Shown: positions 39,131 to 53,139, numbered from the stretch's first letter. The stretch: 64,000 nucleotides of DNA from Brachypodius melanocephalos (GCA_013398615.1 VZSR01001479.1:13299847-13363846), one strand, 5' to 3'. Notes: generated from the letters alone by a model not told the origin. Numbers and translations: made by a program.

Positions 39131-40987
39131 CTCCATGAGAATATATGTAGAGACAACTCATTTTGAAAAGGCCTGGTTGCTGGAAACATTTCTCTCTTTT
39201 TTGCCATTTTAAAGATTAAGTAAGTTTTAATTGCCAAAAAAATCTAGAGTTAATTACTAAGTAACTATGATTTTTTTTAACAAATAGTCTCTCTGATGTG
39301 TTGCAGAAATAAGCAAGACACAGAAGTCCACTTCTTTTCATATATGTTCCAGTTACATGGGAGCCCTGGTGGGGGGAATATTTACCATACAGATCTTTTG
39401 ATACACAGTTCCGTGGTGTGCTTCATTTTTATTGGGGACAGTCAAGTAGAGTAGCTACATGTCTTCTTGTTTCATAAGCATGAATGGGAGATGCAAGCAT
39501 GCTACTGCAAAGGCAGTCATCGCATTCTGCAATTGTAATGCTAGCTGTACCGAAGCAAGGACAGAAGAAAACCCAGGTGTTTTGGAAATTGTACAGTAGA
39601 ACCTGGTCTTGATAGAGTGCTACTCTTACTCTGTTGTATTTAATTTATTTATGGCTAGAGAAGATACATACTATTCTTGAATCTAAATTGTCTGTTGTCT
39701 GCTTTATCACTGACTCCCTGGAAGTCAGTAAAGTTATGCAAAGGTTAAATCAAGTTGAGGTTACGGTTGGAATTTTCACACTGCAAAATTAGATATACAA
39801 AATTAATACTAGATTATGAAAAAAAGGCATGTCAAAACCAACATTGAACCTTAATACATGTTTGAGTTGTAAGTGGCTATTATATGTACATGCATATATA
39901 TGAACTGTTAGGTACTAGAAAAGCACACAGCATCAGTTTACTTTGTTTTGTGGTTTGTGAGGATTAACAGGATAGCAAATGTAAGTTTTAGTCGTGGTGA
40001 CTTATATATGGTTTCATGATATGACCATCTGTCTAATGCAGCAGACATTACCTGCAATTCTCTTAAAATGATGCAATACCTACCATAAAAACTGAAGTTG
40101 TTTGCTTTTTAAAGGAACAGCATGATAGCACTTAGCAGTATGCTCTAGTTTACTAGCTAATAGGTCAGACAAGCTGAGATGGCTCTTCTGTCCAAACAGA
40201 AGGGTTGAATGTGTTGCTTCTCTCTTATTTCTAAAGTGTCTAATCTAGTTCCACAGACCATCTGCTTGGTTGCTGTAATATTTCTCCTCTTTATCCTGCC
40301 TAATAAAACTAAGGTGTACAACAATACCCAGGGCATAATTAGAATGATGCCTTTAAGCCACATTTGTGTATTTTCCTGTTCTGTCATTTTGGCAATAGAT
40401 ACATAGATAAGTTTGTTTCATATTTAATCTTTCTTTTCTAAAGAATGCAAAGTTTTGTTGCCCTAAGAAGCAGTATTGCAGCAATGTTAATGTGTTCTCT
40501 CACACATACGTTCCCCAAATTTGGGGCCAGTAATAGCATTCTATTGGATTGGTTTGTTTCAACAGTGACAGCTGAATTTTTTGAAAAAAATCTGATATTG
40601 CAATGTGATATTGCTGCTTTGCTGTGACTAAATACTTGCTTTAGTCTTGTTTTGAGTGAAAGTATCACAGCGTTATGTAGAGCCTACCATAATGTGTTGT
40701 CCCTCTTCTGGATAGGATTGTTTGAAATTCCTATATTATAGAGATCAATTCAGCAGAAAAGATAGTTTATTCTACAGTATTTATTTAATGAAGAAGAAGA
40801 AAAGAGGAAACCCAAGCTGAACCTTTGGAATCGTTATTGAGTAAGAAGAACACATTTATACAGACAAATTGGCATGGGTTCCCAGAATGTACGTCTCAGA
40901 ACATTGTTAGAAAAAGAATCGTGTAAAAACATTCTGAAACTTAAGTCAGAAGGCAAATCTGTGAATAGACATGCAATGCTCATTCAG

Positions 40988-41092
40988 ATGCTGTGACTCA
41001 GAGGTGAAGTGAACAGAGCCGGCCCTGCCGCGGTCACGGCTGTAACACTTTGGAGCCACTCTTGTGGAAAGAGAAGCCGGAGAGGACAGAAG
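40988..41092 (+). other. Exon-like CpG-rich segment, noncoding
   Basis: The segment lies between a possible acceptor (ctcattcag) and a near-perfect donor (aag|gtgagc), 105 bp. It holds about five CpGs in 75 bp (around 'gagccggccctgccgcgg') in otherwise CpG-poor DNA. All three plus-strand frames hit a stop within a few codons, so if transcribed it is a noncoding or first exon. It is not part of the known CAMKMT protein. Confidence 0.3.
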
Positions 41093-41311
41093 GTGAGCAG
41101 TGATGGCATTGGTCATGTCAGGCTGGTCCTGGGCATTTTGGTACTGGCAGGCCTGTCAGAGCAGTGACTGCCCCCGAGGAGGTTTCAATTCTGCTGCATG
41201 CTTTGGAAGTTACTTTGGAGATACAGTTGTTGAAAAAGAAGCTGGTAGTAATAACTGTGCAAACCTTTACTGCTTCTGGGATGGAAGAAAAATACATGCA
41301 TACATGGTGGG

Positions 41312-41315
<4 letters not shown>

Positions 41316-41360
<45 letters not shown>
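41316..41360. repeat. (TA)n microsatellite
   Basis: About 18 TA units, pure to 41352, then a short imperfect TA/TTTA extension. This is the longest dinucleotide tract in the window and is likely to be length-variable. Confidence 0.97.
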
Positions 41361-43539
41361 TCAAAATCTCAGCTTCCCAGATGTGCTTCTAGGTGATAAG
41401 TAGAAAGCATTTGAAAAACCATTATCCCAGTGCAACATTCTCACTGCTAACCATTTTACTTCAATCAGCACAGCCTTGATTCTGTCAAAGCTGCCACCTT
41501 TGTTTTGTTTACTGTGTTATTCTTGTTTGGAAAGCAGGGAAGAAGTGTGCAATTAGGTACAGAGTTTCTGGTGGAGGAGATCAGAAGAGTGTCACTGGAA
41601 GTCTACGTGTCTCAAACAGTTATCAGCTTTCTCATCTTACTAGAGGCTCCCATGCTCTCCTCAAATTTTTCTTAATTTCTTTATATGCAAAAGCAATAAA
41701 CTGAAAGAGGAATACAATTACTGGGGGTTTAAAAAAATTTTAGATGGTTTCTGAGAAGTTGAAATGGGCACAGCTAAATGGGAATTTACAAGACCCTCTA
41801 GACAATGGAGAATATTTTGCTTGTGTCTTGTCACTCACATTCAGAGTTTTCAAATTCTAGAATAATAATTCTTGTTGTTTAGGGTGCAATACATGGTAAT
41901 CTTGATTGAATATTTACAAATATCCATTTGGTCCAAATGTTTTCACAGTGACATTAATGTATAATGTTGCTGAAAACAGAATACCTTCTGCTTTTCTGTA
42001 AATGTTTTGACATCATTGTCCAATTAAGTCTGAAACTGAAGGGAAAAAAGAAAAGGTAAGACATATGTCATACCTCTTGCAATCCTTTTTGCTGTGTGAA
42101 TCATTATTTTATTTTTAGGGAAAATAATAAAAGAAGGATGATTTTATTCAAAATTGGTTTTGCCACTCTTTTGGGTAGAATCTTCTGGCCTGTGCACTTC
42201 AGATTTAACTTTACGGTGGATCTGTCTTCCTTACCAAATGGATTGTAATTTTCTGAACCAACCTTTCCACTTGAGGCTAATCCTTTTAGGAAGAGGTAAT
42301 TTTCCTGTTTATCTTAATTGACATGTTCTCCAAATTTCAATCTCTGCATTAACTTGACCTTAATTATGTGGCCTCATTGATAAAATGAAGGTTACTCAGG
42401 CAAGCTCCATGCATGACTAATATTTTTATTGTGTTTGTAACAATTAAAAATCTGAACCCTCTTCCTAATCTTTACCTTCAATAATTTCTAAAAATGAGTG
42501 TAAAGAATATTTATGGTGCTTTTGGTCACTTTTAGGTTCTTAAAAAATAAATATTATATCTGAGAGCTATACTTTGATGTAAATCTGTGGTTTTTCCATG
42601 TTTCTCTTTTCATAAGAAAAGTATGCTTTGATTTTCTAAATACCATCATTTAGTCTTGATGGGTTTGTCCTGCTTAATTTTTAATTTTTTTCAAATTAAT
42701 TTTACTCCAGTCAAATATGCATTACATACAGTAATAGATTATTACAAAGTGGAATGTATTTTAGTACTGTCAGATAGGCTGGGTTATTCTTAAAATTTGA
42801 ACCATTGATTCATAGCTTTTAATCACTATTTATCTGAATAAAATTTTATTAAATACTTCTAATTTGAGCTGTAGTTACTACTGACTTTAACTTAGAGCAA
42901 GCAGTAAATGCCTAAAATTCATGCATTAGAAATGCATTCTCACAGTCACAGAAGGCTGAGCAGTCTTGCAAGTAGGAGAGGACTTCATGCTCCAAGTGTT
43001 TTTGTCCTGTACAATTGAGTTGTTAGAAAGAGACTACAGTACTTTGGGAAAATCTAGCACGGCTGTTATTATCAGTAACATTCACAGCTGGCTTGTAGTA
43101 AAATGCAAGACGCTCTAGTCTGTGAATAAATATCTTTCTGACTGCACAGGATGATAATTGCTCTGCCAGCACTTTCTTTGGCACCTACTTATCTCAGCTG
43201 AAATGATTGATAAAAATATTTTTGTACTGACGTTGAGCACTTCTAAATTATATAATGATTTTTGTATTATTTCGCATTTACTCTGAAGAAAGTTCATGCT
43301 AAATTGAGTTTCACTGCTGTCAGTATCTTTATTAATCAGAATAGGAGAAGTATGGTGTGTTTCCCACCTTTTTGCACAAGATCGATTTTTACAGCAAGAC
43401 TTCCTCTTTCTTTTCTTGGAGTGACATGGAGAGTTATGGACGAGGATATCAAGTCACTGACTTCAAACAGAAGACAAATTTACTAAAGTGAAAATGATTG
43501 TGATAGTTCTCTAATTTCCCCCACAGTGTATGTAAAACT

Positions 43540-44110
43540 GACTTTTAAAGTGTTTAGTGGATAATGGATCATGTAAGGTCAGTACTAGCCATAGCTGTTA
43601 TGGCTATTATTTTCTCCTTTCATGGGAGGGTGCTCAGCAAAATGAGATTGTCACGCTCTTTTTTTTTTGAGAGGACAGCGACAGACAGTTAAAAGCCTCT
43701 TCATGTAAGGATGTTATTTCATAAAGACACCAGCACTGGATTATCCTCTTCACTTTAAACTTCTGCCAGCTTGTACAAAGAGATAAAACAAAATAGCCCC
43801 AATCCCAGGGGTGGAGAAGTGCTGGCCAGATCTGCCCATGTCCACAGCTTTCATTTTGATTAGTCACATGTGAGGAAAATTCACTTAGGCTGAGAGGTAA
43901 ATTTAATACCGGTTATGCCCATGCTGTTCATATCACAACCATTTTCACATGATGCCACTTAATTCCCTAAGAAGCAGAAAGGTAAATCGGTGGCTGGCCA
44001 GCTAAGGTGTCATAATGCATTAGGACCAGGGCTCGCTGCAGGGGATAATGGTTCTGATTGCTGTTGACTCATGTCTCCACCAACTGCCTCATGTAAAATA
44101 AGTGACATTT
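43540..44110. promoter_or_regulatory. Candidate conserved noncoding block
   Basis: A mostly repeat-free stretch except for an 8-T run. It has an 8-bp inverted repeat TAGCCATA/TATGGCTA (43586-43593 and 43599-43606) and scattered CpGs. Called by texture only. Confidence 0.3.
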
Positions 44111-44562
44111 AAAAGGCATCAAGATGTGAGAAGAGGTGAAAAAAAAAAAAGGAAGAAGGAAAAGCAGAGTACTAAACTTGCCACTTGAACATAAAGTCCC
44201 TTTTTCACCCTAAGTGGTATAAAAATGATAATTCAACATGCCATAGGTGACCTGTGCTGTGCTTTGAACTTCCTGTCTTATGTTTTTAGAGAAAATCTGT
44301 AAAATTGCTTCTGGGAACTGCTCCAACATGTTATCATTTATTTCCCATTTAATTTTTTTTACTGTTTTTTTTGCCCTTGGATATCAGTCTATTCATCTTT
44401 TAAAAAGCTTAAGGCTGAATCAAGTTAGGGAATGGTATACAACAAGAGGCAGCCTAGTCTCTGAAGGCCCATTTAAGTCTATTTTTATAAAAAGAATCAA
44501 ATTCCAGTTTACAGTAAGCATATGCTTCAGTTGACATCTGTTTCTAAGACTTGGATGCTTTG

Positions 44563-44573
44563 TTTGCATAACA
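44563..44573 (+). promoter_or_regulatory. POU(-SOX)-like motif TTTGCATAACA
   Basis: It matches most of the reverse complement of the OCT-SOX composite (ATTTGCATAACAATG), with the SOX half incomplete. The same 11-mer recurs at 62027. Confidence 0.35.
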
Positions 44574-47500
44574 GGCACCAATAAATGGCCTTGTTTTAAG
44601 TCTGCTCACTCAGTTGTATTTGGGTTGTTCAGCTGGGGATTTGAGTTGCAGCTGATCCCCTACCACTCATAGCAGATATGAAAGGGAAGAAAAAAAATTC
44701 TGGGAAACAGAGTCTTATTTGTTAATGGAGATTTCAGCATTCTCAATAAACCACTTTCTTTTTGTTAGATGGCTACTTAATACTTGTTTGCCCAGGTAGA
44801 GAAGCGTTTGAAAGTGTCAAGTATTAAAGATGATTAAAAGTTTGTTTATTTTTTTACTGTTGTATTTAATAACATTTGTATGGTTCTCAGCTGACAAAGC
44901 CTGGTGCATGTAATGCTGGGAATTAAGTGGATGATATGTGTAAGAAATGCATTTGTTATGGCAACGTATATTATAGTGATTTTTAAAAATTACTTTTGTT
45001 TTCTTTAAGTGTCCATGCCCTACTGATGCCACAGTCTAAGTATTTTGTAAGCAAAATTTAATTATATCTGCTTTCTTGGGAAAACAAATTCTGGACTTCT
45101 CAAGGGAAAATCCAGAAGTGTATGTGTTGCTTCTCTAGCTTGCAGATTATAAACCTTTCTCTGTGAAGTGATGCATTCTGTGGCAATTATATGATATTTC
45201 TCTCGTATGTATAACAGTTTAAACACATTTCTATGAAACTTAGGTAATGCCTGTAAAGAGTACAAAAATGTATTAGCATCACAACTCTATAATTACATTG
45301 CTTAATAACTACTGTAGTTTTTTAAAAGCAATAATATCAGCACTGCTTCCTTGTTAGTATTTTGAACTTCCCCCCTAAATTATTGTAAGGTGCTCTCTAG
45401 TAGTGTACAGAATGTGTAACGTATTTCAAGTGGATTTACTTATCAACTTTTTCTAGTGGCACCAACAGCAGTAGTGTGAAATATATCTACTCCATTTACT
45501 CTTATCCATTGCACCTACTTTCTTTTTCCCTTTAATTTTTATATATGGTAAAAATTTCATTGAAGAGAGATTTTAGATGACAGGACTGTAATTTTAAAAC
45601 CAATAGAAGAGGTGTAAGCAATTTGAGCTTAGCTGAAGCATAATCTTAGGTTGTCAAGAAGAAACCCATTCTCCCTATGCTAATCAATCAGTATATCAAC
45701 CAACCAATCATCTCCTCAGCTTAGCATATATCCTAAGGTTTGATATATCTATTAACTGCCCATCATGCAGCTGGTCTCCAGTTGATGAGATTCCCCCTAT
45801 CTTGGCATTTGGAGGCAGACAACTGAGCTATCAGAGCCTCAGATAAATAATAAAGTGGAGATTTCAATCCTGTTCCTGATAGCAAAAGACAATCCAGGAA
45901 TATAGAACATACTTTTAGAAAAGAGCACATAGAGAATTACATTTTCAACAGTTTGTTATATTGTGAAAATTGCATATATTTCATGATCCCTTCTTCCTCC
46001 ACCCCCTCCCTTCCCTGAAGTAGCAGGAAATTACTCTTATATTGTGACTCAACTCTTAACAGTAAAAGAGAACAACAAGAAAGTGCTAAAATTAGCTTTT
46101 AACTCCTAATTACTATAATGGTGTTATACAACTCCTTAAAAAAAAAGTCCTCATTATTGCAGCATTATTACGCTATTGATGAAGAGCTGTATGAGAATAG
46201 TGTGTCACAACATACTTAAACCTTAGGGGGAAAGTTTGAATTTCAGAAGATTATACACCTGCCTCTTTATTTGTGAAGTCTGAGCTCAAAACTCATTAAG
46301 TAAAAACATAAACTAAGTGTTGAAGCGTCTACCTGCTAGTATGGAAGTTTGGCATGAGATTTAACATAGTGTTTCAAGGTGTGAGAAATACTGTAGAAAT
46401 TGATGATTTAGTGTGTTGTCTTTGCCATTAGTAAAAAACAGCCTCAAAAAATAAAGTAGCCTAGATTGCATTTTCTAAGAGCTTTCTCCTCCCTAGGGAG
46501 AATCTTAGGGTCACCCAAGGGTCTGTGGTCACCATGGAATGTAATGTAGGACACAAGGGACAGGTTGCCCACTCAAATTGCACTATCAAAAGATGAGGCC
46601 CAGTTTCTGTGCTGGCATATAACTGAGCAATTCCTGAAGTCAGAGGATGTGTGCTCAATTAATTAAAAGTTTGATCAATTCTCTTCCCTGACCTACTAAC
46701 AGTAAACATAAGCATATTGTTATGAGGTTAGCTTATAGGTTTTTTCATGCTTTCATTTAATTAAATTAAGTGTAATGATTTGCTTTGCTTTTGTTCCTTT
46801 GTTTCTGAGACTCAAACCACTGGATGTTCTGAAATACATTCTCTCAACACTGAAAAATGGCATCAGTACCTAAGCTACATATCTTAGTCAAAGCACATTG
46901 TTCTTGACACAAGAGCACTTCCGTATCAGAGTGTAGAAAGGTAAGTTTTTATACAGCTCTCCAGTGTTTTTCAGCAGAATTCTTGTAGCACCTATCTGCA
47001 TTTTTATGCCTTGTAAAATAAAAATGTGGTCAGTTAGGTCATGGTTTATTAGAGTAACATGGAAATGTGAAAGTAATCAGGGAAAATATTTCAGTCTACT
47101 TTGAAGACTAAATTTTACTCTTATCACTTTAGTATCCTCCTTTACCATAACCCACTGAAACACTGATTTCCTGAGAAGGTTGCCCTTGGACTTGACTTTA
47201 CAAAATGATCCAAAGCACTAACATATATTAATATAATAAAGGCTACTTTGTTTCTCAGAAAGACCATACATATTTTAAAACCAAGGCTGGTTCATTAGCT
47301 GGGATACACAGGCATAATCCCAGCTGAAGATTTGGCCCATTGTGTTTAGTGGTCTTGAAAAGTGCCAGACCAACAGCTATGATTCTTGAAAGCTGTTCAG
47401 GCAAAACCAGCTTTGAGCAATGGTAGTGTAAGTTCTCTTGTATTGCCCTGTGAATGTGTGTCCAACCTTACCTGGAAGGGCCTGGAGGATCCTGAAATCC

Positions 47501-47644
47501 TTGGCATTTCAGAAAAAAAATTAAATATTTACCTTTGACACAGGTTTGCTTTAACTCTTACCGTCTAAATTCACGTGGAATGTGGATCCATGAATAGATG
47601 ACAAGTCTGGTTCATCTTTGTGCAGCATTCTCACTTATAGAACT

Positions 47645-47740
47645 CGTTACAACTCTTATTCCATGTGAGAGATGAAAACAAGGTTTAGTGATGTAGGGAG
47701 ATTTTGGTCACCTGCTGCAAGGTGGTTGTCAGTAGTGTAG
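47645..47740 (-). mobile_element. Possible MIR-type SINE relic, antisense
   Basis: 'gagatgaaaacaaggtttag', 'attttggtcacctgctgc' and 'ttgtcagtagtgtag' loosely follow the MIR reverse complement (GATGAGGAAACTGAGG...CCAAGGTCACACAGC...AGTGGCAGAGC). Divergence is high. Confidence 0.4.
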
Positions 47741-48365
47741 GCTTTTGAAAATTGCACACTTGGCACCAGTTGAAATTAACTCAGCAGAAAGAATCAAGGC
47801 CTCTTCAGTACAGGGACCTAACAAATTTTTCTAAGAGTGTGAAGGATGCATGGTCACAATTTGCCAGTACATGAAATTCAGGGTACTAAGATACACTGTT
47901 TTGTTAAACAAATGCTGTCAAAGCCTTGAAGTTGAACTGTGCATGTAATTACTATTTCCACTGGCACCCAGTTTATGTCTCCTGGCTGTACAGAACAGAT
48001 ACTTTTCTAATAGTTTGGGTAACTGTGCAGAATGGTGGAGTTTAATAAAGGAGAAAAATATGAATCACAAACTGCTGTGACCGAAAAGGCATTTGTCTTT
48101 GTTTAGTTAATCTGATGGGGAATAAACCAAACAACAAATCACAAACCAAACAGAAGAAATCCAAGCTCTAGACGCTACTTCTGAACACAACCAAAATCAC
48201 CCGAATAAATTCCACTTTATTTATCTTGAGCATTACATAAGGGTGCATAGGGCAGTTACACAAATTTCCATGTTCTGTATCAGATACTTGAGGAAGATAA
48301 GCAATATTAGTAATGCATGTTGACCTACAGGTTTTTACCTTCTCTACCTATGATATATCTCTAAA

Positions 48366-48479
48366 CTCCAAAACAAACAACCAAATTAACCCAAACGAAA
48401 CATGAAACCCCACAGGGAAAAAAAAAAAGAAAACCACAAAAAAACCCAAACAAACAAAAAACCCAAACACCCCCCCCCA
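48366..48479. repeat. A/C-rich low-complexity tract ending in a C run
   Basis: Built of aaac, ccaaa and poly-A pieces and ending in nine or ten C; almost free of G and T. A shorter similar tract lies at about 48124-48155. Confidence 0.9.
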
Positions 48480-50205
48480 GCTAGTTTCCTCACTTCATCT
48501 ATAGAAAAAGTGAAACTATGATATTGAAATTGACAAAGTAGAGATACAAGGCTACAGCTGAGATATGGTTGATTGTATCTTTAAGCTATTGTGAATACTG
48601 GAAAAAACCAGTTATTTAATTGAGCTATCCAACTATTTGCCTGGACATGGTTCTTTAAAATTTTTGTTCTCTATTTAGTTCCTTGTTTGTGAAACAAATA
48701 AATATATATGCACTCCAAGTTTATTGTTTCATATTTAAATGGTATAGTTCAAATATCATTGAATATTCTTTTTCTACGCTTCTCAGAATGAGTGCTCATT
48801 TAAATCAGATATTATGAAAACCGGATGACTAATCCTAAATTCAGGTGTACTACCACTCAGGCTAGGCAGATTGCTAGTTGATCATGCTAAGATGCTCCCT
48901 TATCCATTATTGGATCTGAAAAAGAGGAGGATTAAGAATTATCTGACTTCTCAGTTAATGTGCAAATCATCTAAAAGCTCAGCTTAGAAAGGTCTTAGAA
49001 AGTCGAACAGCACTAAAATAATAATAATGTCTTGAGAATTTTTAATAATATGAATGTGCCGTATCACATTTTTAGAGTGAAAATAGATTTTTGTGGTTTC
49101 TATCTCAGATGGTCTTTTATCTCTCTCATCCTGTTTTTATAATGATGCATGAATGTCCTAGAACTCTACTTCTAATTAAAACTTTTTCACTGCAATTTGA
49201 AGTTGTCACTTGGGACAAACTCACACTGTTGAAATTTAATAAAATTATAATACTTTCAGGCAATAGTAGAAAATAATTTGATAAATATCTTTGGAAATGA
49301 GCATTAATCTATTTACTTTTAACAAAGCATAAGGCAGGGAAGGAAAATTATATCTTGGGAAATATATTTGTATAATGAATCTATGATCTTCGCAGGGGTT
49401 TTGTCTGTAATACATATTTCTAGTATCTTTCTCTGCTCCTGGTTATGGTGAAAAAAACCCTTTCATTGAAAAGACTGAAACACTATTTTTCTGTATTTTC
49501 AAGGGAAAGGAGAGTCTGTGAACCAGAAGGTATCTCTTAATGTTCCCTCTTTGCATTTTTAGGCTAGTTCTGCTGTTTGCTATAGTAATATTTGTTTTAG
49601 CATTTCTATCACTCCAATATGTATACTTGCCTTTCAAAATCTGTGAAAAGTATTTAAAAAGAAAAGAGAAAATGCTAGTATTTCAAAACCCTATTATAAT
49701 GCATTTTCAAATATGTCAGACACATCTTTGTTAAAATTAAACCAAGGATTGGTTTTGAGCGAATAGCCCTATATCCTTACAGATGCTGTGGATGGATGCA
49801 TCTAAGCTGCTTATTATATTGATGGGTTTTGCTGCTCTGCAGCAAATGAAAACAGGCAGCTGCTTCCTCCATCAAAGCAAAAAGCAGCCTGAGTTTTTAT
49901 TAAACGAGTGTTCATTTCTTCTATTGCCAAAATTCTTACACAAAACAAAAGAGCAGTTTTAGCACATTATTGCTTAACTAGACATGAACAACTGACAGCA
50001 AGTGATAAGCCTGTCTGCTTTTCACAACTGGTAATCATTTTTGGAATAGATGTTTTAATATAGTTGAATATAAAATTTTGTAATTTACATCTACAATGGT
50101 ACATAAATTTATAGATCCATTTTTTTGCAGGAGAATGAAGGCTATAATCACAAAAGGTTTGTTCCAGTTTTGTTTAATTTTTAATAACTATTTGAAAACT
50201 AGGTA

Positions 50206-50219
50206 CCCCCCCCACCCCC
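50206..50219. repeat. Poly-C tract with one A
   Basis: Eight C, A, five C. Confidence 0.9.
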
Positions 50220-51944
50220 AGCACAAATTCATTCATTTGAAAAAGATGTTAAAGACAATCATACCGGTAGATTTGTACAGTTGGCCAGTTTTTCTTATGG
50301 AAGGGGTATGCGTACATTTACAGCTTTGAGTTGTTACTGTATTTCCACGTCAGTTCCACCGAGCTTCTTAAGTTTGGGCTCTAAAAGACATTTGCAGATT
50401 GCAGACCATCATGTTTCCCTCCTAGTCGTGAATAATAATGAGAGTGAAAGTGAGAGATACAGTGCTGAGGCCATTTTGCCTAGGCTGAAGATCTCAGCCG
50501 GTGCTTATACATATTTTTCAATGATCTGAATATCATGAATTCTGTTTTAGATTGGAAGAGAGACAAGAGTTTCTACGAAATGTATGTGCATAGGGAAAAA
50601 AAAATGTTTCTCTTTATATTCTCTTCTATTTTTTTCTGGTGTTCTTGTACCTTTTCAAACTCACTTATAGCATTCCTGCTGTGGAAAAGTAAGCTAGCCA
50701 TTCTGCCTGCCTCAAATTACTCCTCTTCACTGGACTTAAAAGGTGGTTTGCCATCTGCAAAAGCCAGGTGCAGTTAAGGCACAGATATAAGGTGCTACTG
50801 TAAAGGCTATAAAATAATTTTCTTTTTTCACACTGTGTGCATTTATTGCTGAAGTTACTCACTTGTTAATACTGTTGGGGTAAATTTCAAAATGGAAAGC
50901 CTCAGATTAGACAATTGGACTTTCAAAATATGTTAGCTCTTACAGATGTTGGTGTTTGAGGTGGTCAAATGTCCAGAGGGACACAGTACTTGGTAGCTGT
51001 CCTCCTTTTGAAAATCTTCTCTCAAATTCATTTTTGTAGTAAATAATTTTACAGTTCGAGGCATACCATCTGCAACTAACTTGCAATCTGCATCTGCTGT
51101 AGATGGGTGTAAACTTAAAATTTTGTGTACTGAAAACAGAGTGAAGCAACAACGATTTTTTTCAGTGAGTTTTTCCTCGCTTAGCCATTTCCTCAATTTC
51201 TTCATTTTACTAAAGTGACTAGGTTTGTCTTTGGATTATTATAGAAGTTATTTTCTATGGAATATTTTCATTTCTCTATGCATGTGTATGGTATACGCTT
51301 TTATGGTATCTAAAAAATGAATATTTGTAGTATTAGTGCCTTATTGTATGTATTTATATTTTTAATTCATGCACTTTAGGTGGTACGCTAGGTGGCAGGG
51401 ATAACTGATTATCCTTTCATCTGTGTCACATTTTGCGTGCTGTGTGAATAAGGGAATGAAAATAAAATCTTTTCTTCTTGACTATATTGAGCAACATTTT
51501 TAATGGTAAAATGATATTGAAAAGTGGCTTGAGGTATGGAGTTTGAAGGAAGTTTAGAGCTAGAGATATTTTTGAGAGCTATCTATGCCAACTAACTACA
51601 GCAATGCAATTATTTGCAGGTAATATTTACTCAAGCAATTACTCCAATTAGAACATCAGTGTTATATGTTAGTACCAATGTGTATTTGGCAGATATACAC
51701 TGCGCATCCACTTGGTATCTAGTCTTAATTGTGCTATTCATAATTTCATGTTTTAACTTTGACTTGGAAGTGAAGTTTACTGCTCCACTGACAGAAGGGC
51801 TCATAATATTGGTTAGAGCTTAATTTTGAAATTCACTCCTAAATACTGTGCTGTTGAACCTTGATTTTGATCTGCTGTCTTACTTCTCCAAGACCCTCAG
51901 CAGATGTACTGTGCTTCTTGCTGTGCAGAGTGGTGGTGATCCAC

Positions 51945-52042
51945 AGAAAAATTAAGCAGGATAAAATTATCAAACTTACCTTCCCATGTGACTTGAATAC
52001 AGTCACACAGTCAGTAAAAAATAAGGTTTGATACTCTAAAAT
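51945..52042 (-). mobile_element. Possible MIR-type SINE relic, antisense
   Basis: 'cttgaatacagtcacacagt' followed by 'cagtaaaaaataaggtttga' resembles the MIR reverse-complement core (CCAAGGTCACACAGCTAGTAAGTGGCAGAGC). Upstream similarity is weak. Confidence 0.4.
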
Positions 52043-52189
52043 TAGGGTTGTGACAATGCTACAGTCCTCTAAGAATGGAAGAACTTTATTTGAAAATCCT
52101 AGAATTCCTTACCTTATATTCTTATAATAGCTTTTTCCAGTAAATACTTTAGTTTTGGGGATTTTCCATCCTCTCTACAGTCTTTTAGC

Positions 52190-52243
52190 AGAGGTGATGG
52201 GGAATAATTGCCTGTCCGGACAGGCCATTAATTTAACACCTCT
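52190..52243. repeat. Nested inverted repeat around a 16-bp perfect palindrome
   Basis: The centre, GCCTGTCCGGACAGGC at 52210-52225, is its own reverse complement. Outside it, TAAT (52205-52208) pairs with ATTA (52227-52230), and AGAGGTG (52190-52196) pairs with CACCTCT (52237-52243). All three arm sets share nearly the same centre. The perfect core has no loop, so it is more likely a dimeric protein site or cruciform than a processed RNA hairpin. Confidence 0.85.
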
Positions 52244-53139
52244 CCACAGTGTATTGTAGTGCTAAAGATTTTTCTGCTCTCCACTAAGCGTGTGTCTCGG
52301 TGTGGAAGGATAAAAAGTGCCTTACTTAGGGTCAGAAAACAGTTCATCATTGCTCAGTGCAGTTGTTGATAGGACTTTTGAGACGTTATTCATCACTTTG
52401 CCCAAAAATGCTGTTTTCTCTCTCTCACTTTGATGACTATTAAAGCAAATAAGGTGATTTCATGTAGTCAAGAATCAGGACAAACTAGAAAAATGATCTT
52501 TTTGAGTATATTCATATGGGGAAAATAACTGACTTTTCAAATTTAAATTGTCTTTGCTTTGGAAGGTTAAGATAGAATTTGTAGAAAATTTACTTGCGAC
52601 TTCAAATGAATAGGAAGACATCTCATAGTTGAACAGTGCAAATAAAAGACAAAATTTGAATGTTGATATCAGACGTCTGTACATGTGGCTGTGAGAAGTG
52701 CTGGGGAAATGTGAAAATAATTTCAATTTGGCTTAGCTTTGAAAGTAACTTCTTAATCTGCTAGCATGAGTTAAGCAGTTGTAGGACAGCTTTATACCTC
52801 CTACTCAGAGCTCCTAGGGACAGCTCACCTGTCACCTCTAGTTGCCCCTATATTTCCTGTGTGTAGTGCTGGCAGGACAGTAAAGCAGAGTTCCACTAAT
52901 CTTGCACTATCCCAGTTAAAGTAATCAGTAGCTACCGTGATTTCTTTGTACCTGTGGAGCACTGCTGAGGCATAATAGCTCCAATAGTCAGGTGTCTTTC
53001 TTAAAAATACACGTCTCAAAATCCTTTTCTACTGACATGATGTTCTTTAAGAATTTCACATCAGATCTCAATATTTGTTATCCAAAGGTTGACAGCATTC
53101 TTTAAAATATGTGGTAAAAAGCAACAAGAGGAGAGAAAC

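Noticed and set aside
39395..39420. 'tcttttgatacacag' as part of the missing CAMKMT exon
   Set aside because: The codons after the SFDT-like stretch do not match the family.
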